Notes: generated from the sequence alone by a model not told the origin. Positions 1 through 8,467 are shown, numbered from the stretch's first letter. The stretch: DNA of 64,000 nucleotides from Kamptonema sp. UHCC 0994 (GCF_029167235.1 NZ_JARFTR010000078.1:1-64000), one strand, 5' to 3'. Program-made: numbers and translations.

Positions 1-16
1 ATGGCGGCGTTACGTA
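1..16. repeat. Half unit of the GTAACGCCGCC hairpin repeat family
   Basis: The first bases read GGCGGCGTTACG, the right arm of the dispersed hairpin found complete at 8970-9019, 53820-53869 and 63520-63569. The left arm, if present, lies outside the window. The rest of the spacer to the sfsA start holds a copy of the family with GATTGCTTCGC and CTCGCAATGAC (about 70-98) and a few CAATTAC heptamers (130-152), and no gene that I can support. Confidence 0.7.
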
Positions 17-154
17 ATCGTGGGTAAGTCCTGGCATAGTGAACAATGACCCACAAAAATAGTAGCCTATGCGATTGCTTCGCTTTGCTCGCAATGACAA
101 ACCAAAAACAATATTAATAGGCTAATATTACCAATTACCAATTATCAATTACCA

Positions 155-874
155 ATGACAAATTTTATTTATAAATATCCCGTTTTATATCCCGGCATTT
201 TAATCAAGCGTTACAAGCGATTTTTCGCTGACATTGAACTAGCTTCTGGAGAAATAATCACCGCACACTGTCCGAATACTGGCCCAATGACAGGAGTTTG
301 TATTCCTAATAATCCCGTGCTAGTATCCCACAGCGACAATCCTAAACGCAAATTAGCATATACTTGGGAATTAATTCAAGTATGCGATACTGTTCCAACT
401 TGGGTTGGAATTAATACTGCCTTACCAAATCGAGTTGTCAAATTAGCTTTAGAATCACAATTATTACCATTAGACAATTATAGCGTAATCTTGCCAGAAG
501 TGGCTTATGGTAAAGATAAAAAAAGTCGGATAGATTTTTTGCTTACTGGCGGTGATTTTCCGATTTACTTAGAAGTAAAAAATACTACTTTTGCCCAAGG
601 AGAATTGGCTTTATTTCCTGATACAGTAACAGAGAGAGGACAAAAGCATTTGAGAGAATTAATGGAGGTAGTGCGACAGGGTGCGAGAGCGGTAATGCTG
701 TATTTTATTAATCGCGGGGACTGTACTGACTTTGCGCCTGGGGATAGTTGCGATCGCGTTTATGGCGAGTTATTAAGACAGGCAATTCTGGAGGGTGTGG
801 AGGTTTTACCTTGTCGGTTTGAAGTCACGCCAGAAGGTATTAAATATTTAGGATTAGCTAATCACGACTATTGA
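155..874 (+). CDS. sfsA: SfsA family nuclease / DNA-binding protein
   Basis: A 239-residue protein of the length and layout typical for SfsA, named for stimulation of sugar fermentation in E. coli; the family has a PD-(D/E)XK-like nuclease fold. The N-terminal OB-like part contains CPNTGPM (39-45). The putative catalytic centre is visible as RIDF (125-128) and LEVKN (139-143), followed by the conserved FPDTVTERGQKHL block (154-166). The start ATG follows short CAATTAC-type heptamers and has no clear Shine-Dalgarno sequence. It appears monocistronic: the next gene is on the opposite strand. Family assignment is secure; the physiological role in cyanobacteria is unknown. Confidence 0.93.
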   Translation: MTNFIYKYPVLYPGILIKRYKRFFADIELASGEIITAHCPNTGPMTGVCIPNNPVLVSHSDNPKRKLAYTWELIQVCDTVPTWVGINTALPNRVVKLALESQLLPLDNYSVILPEVAYGKDKKSRIDFLLTGGDFPIYLEVKNTTFAQGELALFPDTVTERGQKHLRELMEVVRQGARAVMLYFINRGDCTDFAPGDSCDRVYGELLRQAILEGVEVLPCRFEVTPEGIKYLGLANHDY

Positions 875-980
875 CCGATAACGTAATTGTGTCATTGCGA
901 ACATAGTGAAGCAAACCCCAAACCTTGCTACACCGTTAAAGTACGTAATTTCTGTAACTTTATTATTTAACACTGCAACT

Positions 981-2048
981 TTATTGAACAAAAACTTTAG
1001 ATTCGGGTTGTCTCAAGCTTTCGTCAATCCTCAAGCTTAAATACCAATACATTCCCGCTGCGCCTATTAAAATCCCGATTAAAACACCTATACCAAAACC
1101 TGCACCGATTAAAACAGATTTTGGTATAGGTCGATATTGAATTTCATTAATGCGCTGTAAAATTTCTTGAGTGTTTTTAGGTCGCTTATTAACTAAAGGC
1201 TCCATCAAGTCATCAATTAATTTTACCAATTCTTTTGAGACAACTTGAGGAGCTTTGTCTCGCCAGATCAGTTTATCTTCATTCCTTGAAGAGGTGGGAA
1301 GTTCATCAGGATGTATGCCAGTCAGTAAATGAGCAAATGTACGCCCCAAGGAAAAGAAATCTGACTGCGGAACAGCTCGCCTTTTCATTTGTTCTGGGGC
1401 AGTATAACCATGTGAATAAACTGATGTTACATCTTTATTAGGATCAACAACCGTCCCTGTCACCATTCTAGCATCACCAAAGTCAATTAAAACCACTTGA
1501 TTGCTAATTTTTTTGACCATAATATTGCTGGGCTTAATATCTCTGTGAAAAAAACTCCTTTGATGTAATTTATCAAGAATTTCAGCCATTTGTTTCAGCC
1601 AAGAAATTGCTTCTCTTTCGGTAATTTGAAATTTATTATTCTTTTTCTTTTTTTTCTGTAACCATTCCTCCAAGTTATCACCATTAACTTTTTCCATAGC
1701 TAAGCAGCGTAAAACATGACCGTTTTTGAGCGTCACATTAAATTGTTTTTCAATTTTGGGAAGCCCTAAATTTTTAAAATCGCTAAGGATACTTTTTTCT
1801 TGTTCAAACCGTTTGATCCACTCAGGTTCTTCACTCTTTAAAACTTTTATTATTATTAATGTATTGCGGTGTAAGTGCTTAGCTTCAAATACTTCATAAG
1901 CGTGTGTTCTATCTACATTTCCTAGAGGTTTAGTCAAACGATATCTACCTTCATTATATAGTATCATTGGATTTCCGCAAGCAGCACACTCTAGCGCTGA
2001 TTCATCGTTTTGACGTTTACAACAGTTAGGATTAATGCAGTAGCTCAT
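981..2048 (-). CDS. Membrane-anchored Ser/Thr protein kinase with N-terminal Cys cluster
   Basis: A 355-residue eukaryotic-type protein kinase. A zinc-ribbon-like cluster opens the protein (Cys4, Cys9, Cys21, Cys24), as in the cyanobacterial four-Cys kinases. The kinase domain shows the ATP-binding Lys in IIIKV (Lys68), HRDIKPSN (168-175), DFG (189-191) and an APE motif (218-220). The glycine-rich loop is degenerate (LGNVDRTHA instead of GxGxxG), so activity is likely but not certain. A hydrophobic helix at about 311-337 anchors the C-terminus. It lies 55 bp downstream of the NB-ARC gene on the same strand, which suggests co-transcription and a shared signalling role. Substrates cannot be inferred. 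Confidence 0.88.
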   Translation of the reverse strand: MSYCINPNCCKRQNDESALECAACGNPMILYNEGRYRLTKPLGNVDRTHAYEVFEAKHLHRNTLIIIKVLKSEEPEWIKRFEQEKSILSDFKNLGLPKIEKQFNVTLKNGHVLRCLAMEKVNGDNLEEWLQKKKKKNNKFQITEREAISWLKQMAEILDKLHQRSFFHRDIKPSNIMVKKISNQVVLIDFGDARMVTGTVVDPNKDVTSVYSHGYTAPEQMKRRAVPQSDFFSLGRTFAHLLTGIHPDELPTSSRNEDKLIWRDKAPQVVSKELVKLIDDLMEPLVNKRPKNTQEILQRINEIQYRPIPKSVLIGAGFGIGVLIGILIGAAGMYWYLSLRIDESLRQPESKVFVQ

Positions 2049-2103
2049 AATTTATACACCCTGATTGTAGCTGTAACTGCTGTCAGATATTGGAGATCGA
2101 AAT

Positions 2104-3321
2104 CTATTTAACAAACTTTCTTTTAACGTACTTCCTGACTTCCGGCTGGAGTGTAAACGTAACGTCGTCAACCTCTGTGCAACTTTTTTCAATCAGCGCT
2201 CTGTCAATTAAAGATTTCACAGCCTGCATTAATTCTGCTGTTGATAGCGGCGATATCTCCTCTACCAAGAGTGATAGCGAACTAGGATCGCTATTAACTG
2301 CTAACTTAACCATAATCTGTGTTTCCAAGTCTGACAGGCGCGAAAAGTGCTGTTCTAAAATTTCTTTAAGAACAACAACAATAGTACCAGATTTTAGATA
2401 GTTCAGAACTATCCCATTAAATAATTCTTGAATTAGTGAAGAAATTAGCTTTAACGAGCCAGGGTTTCCGCCGTAAAGTGTATTAAGTGTTTCCAAATCT
2501 TTCTCACTACCTGATAAACCTTGTTCTTTCAGTAATTCTTGTGCTTCTTTCTTCAAACCACACAGTGCTAAGAAGCCAACTTTTTCTCCTCTAAGCCAGA
2601 TTGCATCTTGTGGTCGCTCGCGACTCATAACTAGCAAACAACTTTTATGTTGCTCAGATTTCACTCGTTTAATTAGCTCGGAATAATCCTGAAACTCTGG
2701 GCAAAAGTTTCCAGCATTTGTGCCTATACTCATAATTGTTTCTACATTATCGAGTATCAGCAGACAGCGTTGCTTTCGTAAATATTCCATTAGTTGAGAA
2801 ATTCCGCCTTCTTGCTGTTCGCCATCTGAGAGAAATTCAACAATATCCTTGAGGAGTTCTGGTAGGAGAGGGGAAGTAGAGAGCGATCGCTGGATTGTGT
2901 AGTCAAACTTACCTTTTATCTGTTTTTCCCAAACCTTGCCAACTAAAGCCGTTTTCCCGATTCCCCCCATCCCTGTCAGTACGGCCAGCCGATTTTTCAA
3001 AATTGAGTTTTCTAGGTCTGCAAGTTCTTTAGTCCGGCCGTAGAAAACTGATACATCAATTGGCTCTTCCCAGTCTACGCGCAGGGTTCCGGGGGACAGA
3101 GTTTTGTCAAGTACATCTTCCCAGTTTACGCCTACTGCTTCGCAAATTTTAATAAAACTATCTTGCTGAATGGGTACTTGCCGCCAAAACCGCTTCAATG
3201 TCGCTTCGGTAGTGAAAGCTGCTTGACACCAAGCAGCAGCGGTTTTTGTCCAGCCTTTCTTTTTTCTGGCTTGCTCAACGATTTCTAGGCCTTCTTTGGA
3301 CACCCTAAGTGAACTTACCAT
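2104..3321 (-). CDS. NB-ARC (STAND) ATPase with N-terminal helical domain
   Basis: A 405-residue STAND-class NTPase. Residues 1-75 form a helical, HTH-like domain commonly found ahead of NB-ARC in cyanobacteria. The NTPase core has GRTKEL (95-100), Walker A GMGGIGKTA (117-125) and Walker B LLILDNVE (187-194). The C-terminal 100 residues look like a winged-helix region. Most cyanobacterial relatives continue into WD40, TPR or similar sensor repeats; here the protein ends after the winged helix, so no sensor domain is encoded. The Ser/Thr kinase gene follows 55 bp later and may be the partner. STAND proteins act as signal-induced switches; the ligand and output are unknown. It could belong to a regulatory or an immune-type module. 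Confidence 0.85.
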   Translation of the reverse strand: MVSSLRVSKEGLEIVEQARKKKGWTKTAAAWCQAAFTTEATLKRFWRQVPIQQDSFIKICEAVGVNWEDVLDKTLSPGTLRVDWEEPIDVSVFYGRTKELADLENSILKNRLAVLTGMGGIGKTALVGKVWEKQIKGKFDYTIQRSLSTSPLLPELLKDIVEFLSDGEQQEGGISQLMEYLRKQRCLLILDNVETIMSIGTNAGNFCPEFQDYSELIKRVKSEQHKSCLLVMSRERPQDAIWLRGEKVGFLALCGLKKEAQELLKEQGLSGSEKDLETLNTLYGGNPGSLKLISSLIQELFNGIVLNYLKSGTIVVVLKEILEQHFSRLSDLETQIMVKLAVNSDPSSLSLLVEEISPLSTAELMQAVKSLIDRALIEKSCTEVDDVTFTLQPEVRKYVKRKFVK

Positions 3322-3777
3322 TGTTTTCCTCTGCCAGAGTTCTTTTTACTCAGCATTTTAACCGATTTTGAGTCTCAGCGATCTATGCGATCGCTTATAT
3401 CTTTACATCTCAGCATTTTCCTATATAAATGCTACTCATAATTTTACCAATCCGTAGTTAGTAATTCGCTAAGTGCTTGTTTTTCATGGCACTTAGCGAT
3501 TTTGTATTGTTGAATAAATTTTCAATATGTAGCAGATATTTTCAAAAGGCGATGACCTGAGTGGTGAGCCAAACAGTGAACCGTTGAGATCGTTGCTAGA
3601 GACGCAACTGAACCAAATCCTGAATAAATACTGAACCATAGATTGAGCTTTTAAGCCTTGGTACTTCCCGCATGATTGAAATGTGGAGGTTGAAATTCTA
3701 GATAGCGCAAAAAGAGTCGGCCGGCTCGCTTCTTCCTTTATTAAGCAACTAAAACTCAAGGAGAAACGAGCAAAGCA
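3322..3777. other. Spacer between NB-ARC gene and small peptide gene, with a palindrome
   Basis: 456 bp without a convincing gene. It contains two copies of CTCAGCATTTT (near 3350 and 3410), a HIP1 site, and a perfect 10-bp inverted repeat CGCTAAGTGC/GCACTTAGCG (3467-3476 and 3489-3498) with a T-rich 12-nt loop. The palindrome could be a bidirectional terminator or an operator. The 96-codon open frame on the minus strand here has no recognisable features. Confidence 0.5.
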
Positions 3778-3969
3778 ATGCAACGCATTATTATTTCAGA
3801 ATTCTTGTTAGTAGCAATTCTCGCATTTGCGTCTAATTCACTGTTGTCTGTAGCTGCCAGTCGTACTTCAGGGTGTGGTGGAAATGAAGTAAAAAAAATG
3901 CTATTAAGTTCTACTACTTGCCCGAAGACTTGCTATGACTCAAATGGTAAATATTGCTGCGGTCAGTAG
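3778..3969 (+). CDS. Small secreted cysteine-rich peptide (unrecognised)
   Basis: A 63-residue peptide not assigned to any family. The first 27 residues look like a signal peptide: a short basic start, a hydrophobic core LLVAILAFA and a possible cleavage site after VAA (25-27). The predicted mature part of about 36 residues has five cysteines (33, 48, 52, 60, 61), with the last four packed into 14 residues. A good ribosome-binding site AAGGAG lies 14 bases before the ATG. A hairpin with a T-run follows directly (3981-4019), so this looks like a complete monocistronic unit. A disulfide-rich exported peptide, signal or bacteriocin-like product are all possible; none is shown. Confidence 0.55.
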   Translation: MQRIIISEFLLVAILAFASNSLLSVAASRTSGCGGNEVKKMLLSSTTCPKTCYDSNGKYCCGQ

Positions 3970-3980
3970 GTTATGGAATC

Positions 3981-4019
3981 GCGATCGCTCTTTATTGAAA
4001 GATGGGCGATCGCTTTTTT
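3981..4019 (+). terminator. Rho-independent terminator built on two HIP1 palindromes
   Basis: GCGATCGC at 3981-3988 pairs with GCGATCGC at 4006-4013, with the inner stem TCTTT/AAAGA, followed by six T residues (4014-4019). It lies 12 bp after the stop of the Cys-rich peptide gene. Confidence 0.65.
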
Positions 4020-4070
4020 CATTTCAGAAATTCAGCTATACTATTTTCATGGAACTAAAAAATACTTGTT

Positions 4071-4313
4071 ATGTTGACAAAATATATCCAAGCCGCTCTG
4101 CATAAAGGTAAGTACAAGATTTTGGCAGATGACGGTACTTTTTTCGGGGAAATTCCCGGATTTCAAGGCGTATGGGCATTAGCAGATACACTAGAAACTT
4201 GTAGAGAAGAATTGGGAGAGGTTCTAGAAGATTGGATTTTGTTGCGGATTTCCCAAAAGTTGCCTTTACCTGTTGTCGATGGCATAGAATTATCAATCAA
4301 GGAAGTTGCATAA
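4071..4313 (+). CDS. HicB-like antitoxin of a broken hicBA pair
   Basis: An 80-residue protein of the HicB-like fold. It has an N-terminal strand pattern KYKILADDGTFFGEIPGFQGVWA, the helical segment ETCREELGEVLEDWILL and a short C-terminal strand. HicB normally neutralises HicA, an mRNA interferase encoded next to it. Its stop codon overlaps an ATG (TAATG at 4311-4315) opening a short frame that resembles only the first 19 residues of HicA. The toxin has therefore been lost and the antitoxin is orphaned. The family call is good; function without the toxin is doubtful. Confidence 0.8.
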   Translation: MLTKYIQAALHKGKYKILADDGTFFGEIPGFQGVWALADTLETCREELGEVLEDWILLRISQKLPLPVVDGIELSIKEVA

Positions 4314-4372
4314 TGCCTATGTTATCGGCCTTGAATATTAGCCATAAAATCTTAAAGTACCGCATAGGTTAA
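4313..4372 (+). pseudogene. hicA toxin remnant (N-terminal stub)
   Basis: Nineteen codons starting MPMLSALNISHKILKY, then a stop. The pattern (MPxL, then I and xILK) matches the start of HicA proteins, for example the intact HicA at 37762-37989, which begins MPRLPRISSLEAIRVLE. The start overlaps the hicB stop as TAATG, the usual coupled arrangement. The dsRBD-like core with the catalytic His (GSHxxL) is missing. The identification rests on position and a weak match. Confidence 0.45.
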
Positions 4373-4385
4373 CTTAACTACTGCG

Positions 4386-5186
4386 TTAGGTATGTCGCTT
4401 CAGTTCTTGGATAGCTTTAAACCCTTGCCATGTCTGGGTGAAGAAAACAACAGGAATAATTAAACCTCTCACATCGCCTGTTTGAAACAAATTATAGATC
4501 CCAGTGGCGGCGTTCATTACCATAAACGCTACTGCGATACCCAAAGCGATAATCGACTTGCGCTGTACAAAAAAGCCTAGAAGTATATACAATGCACCGA
4601 AAGCGAAAAAGAAGATTGCTACGACTATTCCTTCTGGAACCTTTTCTCTGAAAAAGATTGCCACTAATCCTAGAAAAATGCTTAGAACTCCAACGGCATA
4701 TACAGCGCGGTAAGCAGCAGCTAATTTTTTCTGAGATAATAGCTTTGAATCACCTGATATTTTAAAGTTAGGCAGAGTGTCGTTAATCCAACTTTTAGTG
4801 ATTTTCTGGTAACGATTCTGAAGATTGCGGTTTGCACAGCTAAGCGATTGTACCTGCTTCTCAAGCTTACCCATCTCTTTGGATGAACTAAAAGCAATAG
4901 CAAGTCCAAAAAATGAAATTAAAGGAACAGCTAACATACCCTTGAACCAAACGAGGATAGCAAATACAAACAGAAGACTACAAATAACTCCAATCATGGT
5001 AAGAGTTAGGTGCATAAGCTCTCGTACAAGATACTTATATTCATTCAAAGCTTTTTCATCGGCAATTGTCGTATTTCTATCCAGAAAATTCTTAATTTCA
5101 GCTTTTGCACGACGAGGGATGACGAAGCATACAAAACAAAGTCCAATAAACACAATCGGCAAGATTGGCAAGATTTGCAAAAACAT
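4386..5186 (-). CDS. Multi-spanning membrane protein of unknown function
   Basis: A 266-residue protein with about six or seven hydrophobic segments: near 3-24, 58-80, 82-100, 165-205 (two helices), 212-230 and 238-255. A polar, coiled-coil-like stretch lies between (about 100-160: EMGKLEKQVQSL, then NRNLQNRYQKI). No catalytic motif or known family is recognisable. The gene stands alone between the broken hicBA and leuC, with no partner on its strand. Inner-membrane location is inferred from hydrophobicity only. Confidence 0.7.
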   Translation of the reverse strand: MFLQILPILPIVFIGLCFVCFVIPRRAKAEIKNFLDRNTTIADEKALNEYKYLVRELMHLTLTMIGVICSLLFVFAILVWFKGMLAVPLISFFGLAIAFSSSKEMGKLEKQVQSLSCANRNLQNRYQKITKSWINDTLPNFKISGDSKLLSQKKLAAAYRAVYAVGVLSIFLGLVAIFFREKVPEGIVVAIFFFAFGALYILLGFFVQRKSIIALGIAVAFMVMNAATGIYNLFQTGDVRGLIIPVVFFTQTWQGFKAIQELKRHT

Positions 5187-5459
5187 TGTTTTCCTCCAGA
5201 ATGAGATGGTTTAGCACATAGCTAGCTAAAACGATCGCTATTCCAATTCTGCAACCAAACGCTTATATAGCCGACAGCTTACAACATCGGCTCTTCAGTT
5301 TCAACCCTTAACCTGACTTAGACTTGCTTCTGTGCGATCGCTCATCTCGCCGTTGCCCTTTTGAATTTCTCAGAAATTTAGAGAAACTCTTTAGATTCTA
5401 TAATCTGAATATCTTTCGTACAATACAGATAGCCAGTATCAAAAAAGAGCGATCGCGAT

Positions 5460-6779
5460 ATGGGAATGACCCTCACGGAAAAAATCTTAGCCAAAGCATC
5501 TCAGCGGCCTAGTGTAGAACCAGGAGAAAACATCTGGGTTGACGTAGACCTGCTAATGACCCACGATGTCTGCGGCCCCGGTACCATCGGCGTATTCAAA
5601 CGAGAATTTGGTGCAGATGCCAAAGTCTGGGACACTGAAAAAATCGTTCTAATTCCCGACCACTATATCTTCACCAACGACGAACGCGCTAACCGTAACG
5701 TCGATATTCTCCGCGAATTTGCCAGCGAACAAGGCATTAAATACTTCTACGACATCACAGATCGCTCCAATTTTAAGGCAAATCCCGACTACAAAGGCGT
5801 TTGTCACGTCGCCCTCGCCCAAGAAGGCCACACTCGCCCCGGCGAAGTCCTCTTTGGTACGGACTCCCACACCTGTAACGCCGGCGCTTTCGGACAATTT
5901 GCCACCGGTATCGGCAACACTGACGCTGCTTTTATTCTGGGTACGGGTAAACTGCTAATTAAAGTACCCGCGACTATGCGCTTCGTCCTCAATGGCGAAA
6001 TGCCCGATTATTTGTTAGCAAAAGACCTAATTTTGCAAATAATTGGCGATATTGGCGTTGCTGGTGCGAATTACCGGACGATGGAATTTGCGGGCGAAGC
6101 AGTGGAACGTTTGACAATGGAAGAACGGATGACGCTGTGCAATATGGCGATCGAAGCTGGCGGTAAAAATGGTACAGTTGCCCCAGATGAGACAACATTT
6201 GAATACGTTCGCGCGCGGACATCGAAACCTTTTGAGGCAGTTTACACCGATGGCGATGCTAAATTTTATAGCGATCGCACTTACGATGTCAGCCAATTAG
6301 AACCAGTAGTTGCTAAACCCCATTCTCCCGACAACCGCGACTTAGCCAGAAATTGCCGCGATGTAAAAATTGACCGTGTTTATATCGGTTCCTGTACTGG
6401 CGGCAAAACTTCCGATTTCCTCCATGCGGCTAAACTTATTAAAGGAAATCAAGTCAAAGTTCCCACTTATTTAGTGCCAGCAACTCAGAAGGTTTACGAA
6501 GATTTGTTTACCATTAAACATGAAGGTCAAACCTTATCGGAAATCTTCTTAGCTGCTGGTTGTATCGAACCCGCAGCACCTTCTTGTGCAGCTTGTTTAG
6601 GCGGGCCAAAAGATACTTTTGGGCGGTTGAATGAACCAGAAATTTGTGTTTCTACAACTAATCGAAATTTCCCTGGCCGGATGGGGAATAAAGAAGCGCA
6701 AGTTTATCTAGCTTCACCTTATACAGCGGCCGCATCTGCGCTGACTGGCTATGTAACTGACCCCCGTGAGTTCATGTAG
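5460..6779 (+). CDS. leuC: 3-isopropylmalate dehydratase large subunit
   Basis: LeuC works with LeuD as isopropylmalate isomerase, the second step of leucine biosynthesis, interconverting 2- and 3-isopropylmalate in the cytoplasm. The 439-residue protein belongs to the aconitase superfamily. The [4Fe-4S] ligands are visible as Cys312 (SCTGGKTSDF), Cys376 and Cys379 (CAACLGGPKDTFG), with HDVCGPGT (35-42) and GTDSHTC (133-139). The start could be 5460 or the second ATG at 5466; a HIP1 site abuts it. leuD is not adjacent, so the small subunit is encoded elsewhere. The gene is followed by an inverted repeat and a foldback element. Confidence 0.95.
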   Translation: MGMTLTEKILAKASQRPSVEPGENIWVDVDLLMTHDVCGPGTIGVFKREFGADAKVWDTEKIVLIPDHYIFTNDERANRNVDILREFASEQGIKYFYDITDRSNFKANPDYKGVCHVALAQEGHTRPGEVLFGTDSHTCNAGAFGQFATGIGNTDAAFILGTGKLLIKVPATMRFVLNGEMPDYLLAKDLILQIIGDIGVAGANYRTMEFAGEAVERLTMEERMTLCNMAIEAGGKNGTVAPDETTFEYVRARTSKPFEAVYTDGDAKFYSDRTYDVSQLEPVVAKPHSPDNRDLARNCRDVKIDRVYIGSCTGGKTSDFLHAAKLIKGNQVKVPTYLVPATQKVYEDLFTIKHEGQTLSEIFLAAGCIEPAAPSCAACLGGPKDTFGRLNEPEICVSTTNRNFPGRMGNKEAQVYLASPYTAAASALTGYVTDPREFM

Positions 6780-6785
6780 AGTTAA

Positions 6786-6851
6786 TGTAGGAGGGGCGCT
6801 GCTTTTATAGGTCTTTAGTATTAGCCATAAATTAAAGGCAGCGCCCACCTT
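6786..6851. terminator. Inverted repeat downstream of leuC
   Basis: GGGGCGCTGC (about 6788) and GGCAGCGCCC (about 6838) are complementary arms separated by an AT-rich loop, just after the leuC stop. It may terminate leuC transcription. A related GCAGCGCCCACC string recurs near 14803, so it is probably a repeat family as well. Confidence 0.4.
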
Positions 6852-6878
6852 ACGAGAAATATGGTAATATTAAGAGTT

Positions 6879-7023
6879 ATATCATGTCCGGCAAATTACT
6901 TACTATCTGTCATTGCGAGGTACGAAGCAATCTGAGGGTACGAAGCAATCCCGAAGCAATCGCCTAGTCTCTGTGATTGCTTCGCGGAACTCGCAATGAC
7001 AAGTATTTAACCGGACATGATAT
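6879..7023. mobile_element. MITE-like foldback element between leuC and the sugar kinase
   Basis: A 145-bp unit bounded by perfect 13-bp inverted repeats ATATCATGTCCGG (6879-6891) and CCGGACATGATAT (7011-7023). A second inverted pair lies inside: TGTCATTGCGAG and CTCGCAATGACA. The core has imperfect repeats of ACGAAGCAATC. The inner arms match a family also seen at about 70-98, 24893-24925 and 39778-39808. The right end coincides with the last base of the sugar kinase stop codon, so the element abuts that gene. Confidence 0.6.
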
Positions 7024-8003
7024 TAAAGGCTTTTATGTAAATACAAAAAGGCTTCTACTTCTGCGGCGTTAGGTTGAGATGCGATCGCGCCTGGTTTCAT
7101 TGCTACCATTGCACCCACTGCACTCGAATAGGTAACAATTTTTTTCACAATTTCTGATTTTTCTAAGCTGTGAATTCCATGCTGGCATAACTGGTGAACA
7201 AAGCCTGCAACAAAGCCATCGCCAGCACCAGTAGTATCCTCAACGTCTACATTAAAAGCCGGAAGTTTGCCTTCATTTTGAGAAATGCAATAGCCACAAC
7301 CAGCTTCGCCAGCAGTTACAATTACCCCTTCCACTGAGTCGAGACGGTAAGTAATTGCACCCGCATCGGTAGTGTCAAATAACCATTGAGCTTCTTCTTC
7401 TGAAAGTTTGAGAAAATCGACTTTTTTTAATAGTTCTTTAATTAGAGGTTTAGCTTGTTCGGGGTTTGGCCAAAATACGGAACGCCAATTGATGTCAAGA
7501 ACAATTTTAACATCATATTGTTCTGCCAATTTAATCGCTCGCGCGATCGCGGCGCGACTGTCAGGATAAGCTAGTTCTAAAGTTCCTAAGACTAAAAACT
7601 CAGCATTTTCAAACAACACTTCCGGTATTTGTGCTGCTTGGAGGCGAGTATCGGCAAATTCTGCGGCGTTCAATTTACCAAAACCAGCAAACTCGCGATC
7701 GCCCGACTCCGAGCGTACCACATAAACTTCCCGTGTCGGTGCTGTCGGGTGTCGCTGTACTCCCGCTGTATCAACACCAACCTCTGCCAACAATTCTACC
7801 AGGGAGTTGCCCAGTTCATCTGCGCCCACAGCGCCGATAAATCCCGCCTTAGTCCCCAATTTAACTAAAGCACAGGCCACATTAGCAATAGCGCCGCCAG
7901 GATAGGGTGTCCAAGATTCTACCTGTTCTAGCGATCGCCCAGGCTGATCCGCTAGACAATCAAACAAAACTTCACCGAGGCACAGAACGCGAGGATAAGT
8001 CAC
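7023..8003 (-). CDS. PfkB family carbohydrate kinase (probable fructokinase)
   Basis: A 326-residue ribokinase/PfkB-fold kinase. It shows the N-terminal GGAIANVA substrate-side motif and the C-terminal signature DTTGAGDGF with the catalytic Asp and anion hole. Similarity in layout to cyanobacterial fructokinases (opening PRVLCLGEVLFDCLAD) suggests ATP-dependent phosphorylation of fructose, feeding sucrose breakdown products into glycolysis. The exact sugar cannot be proved from sequence. It stands alone on the minus strand and its stop lies at the edge of a MITE-like element. Confidence 0.85.
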   Translation of the reverse strand: MTYPRVLCLGEVLFDCLADQPGRSLEQVESWTPYPGGAIANVACALVKLGTKAGFIGAVGADELGNSLVELLAEVGVDTAGVQRHPTAPTREVYVVRSESGDREFAGFGKLNAAEFADTRLQAAQIPEVLFENAEFLVLGTLELAYPDSRAAIARAIKLAEQYDVKIVLDINWRSVFWPNPEQAKPLIKELLKKVDFLKLSEEEAQWLFDTTDAGAITYRLDSVEGVIVTAGEAGCGYCISQNEGKLPAFNVDVEDTTGAGDGFVAGFVHQLCQHGIHSLEKSEIVKKIVTYSSAVGAMVAMKPGAIASQPNAAEVEAFLYLHKSL

Positions 8004-8191
8004 TTTTTTTGCCAGCTTTTTTAAGCACCGATCGCTATCTTATCAGAGTTACTGATATCTGCGATCGCCCAAACCGACTTAGGGCTCCCAAAATTGTGCG
8101 ATCGCTAAGTATTGTTACTACAACAGGGGGTGTTGTACCGATATACCCTTAAAATTATAGATAGGTAAATATGCAGAGATAGAAAAAAATT

Positions 8192-8467
8192 ATGGCTATT
8201 GGCGTGTCTCACACTTCTGTCACCCTTTCGGACAGAGAACTACAAGTAGTAGAATTAGTGGCTGCTGGATTGACTAATCAAGAAATAGCTGACAAGTTGG
8301 ACATTAGCAAGCGTACAGTCGATAACCACATGAGCAATATCCTCACCAAAACGGCCACTGGCAACAGAGTAGCACTCGTGCGCTGGGCTATGGAGTGGGG
8401 AAAGGTATGTTTCGATAATATCAATTGCTGCGTTCTACCAGCGCCGGTCGATAAAGGAGTATTCTAG
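8192..8467 (+). CDS. Single-domain LuxR/GerE-type HTH regulator (PedR-like)
   Basis: A 91-residue protein consisting only of a LuxR-type helix-turn-helix. TLSDRELQVVELVAAGLTNQ opens the motif, followed by EIADKLDISKRTVDNHMSNI. No receiver domain is present. Its size and domain content match cyanobacterial PedR, a redox-responsive regulator of photosynthesis genes that is controlled through a cysteine near position 80. Here Cys73, Cys79 and Cys80 lie in the short tail, consistent with thiol-based control. It is transcribed divergently from the sugar kinase and is 28 bp ahead of a small conserved gene. The HTH call is firm; the PedR orthology is an inference. Confidence 0.85.
   Translation: MAIGVSHTSVTLSDRELQVVELVAAGLTNQEIADKLDISKRTVDNHMSNILTKTATGNRVALVRWAMEWGKVCFDNINCCVLPAPVDKGVF

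Noticed and set aside
3493-3783. 96-codon minus-strand frame upstream of the Cys-rich peptide gene
   Set aside because: Overlaps the peptide's promoter and start, no ribosome-binding site, no motifs.
5010-5214. Plus-strand frames opposite the membrane protein gene at 4386-5186
   Set aside because: The minus-strand frame has clear hydrophobic-helix periodicity; the plus-strand frames are its shadows.
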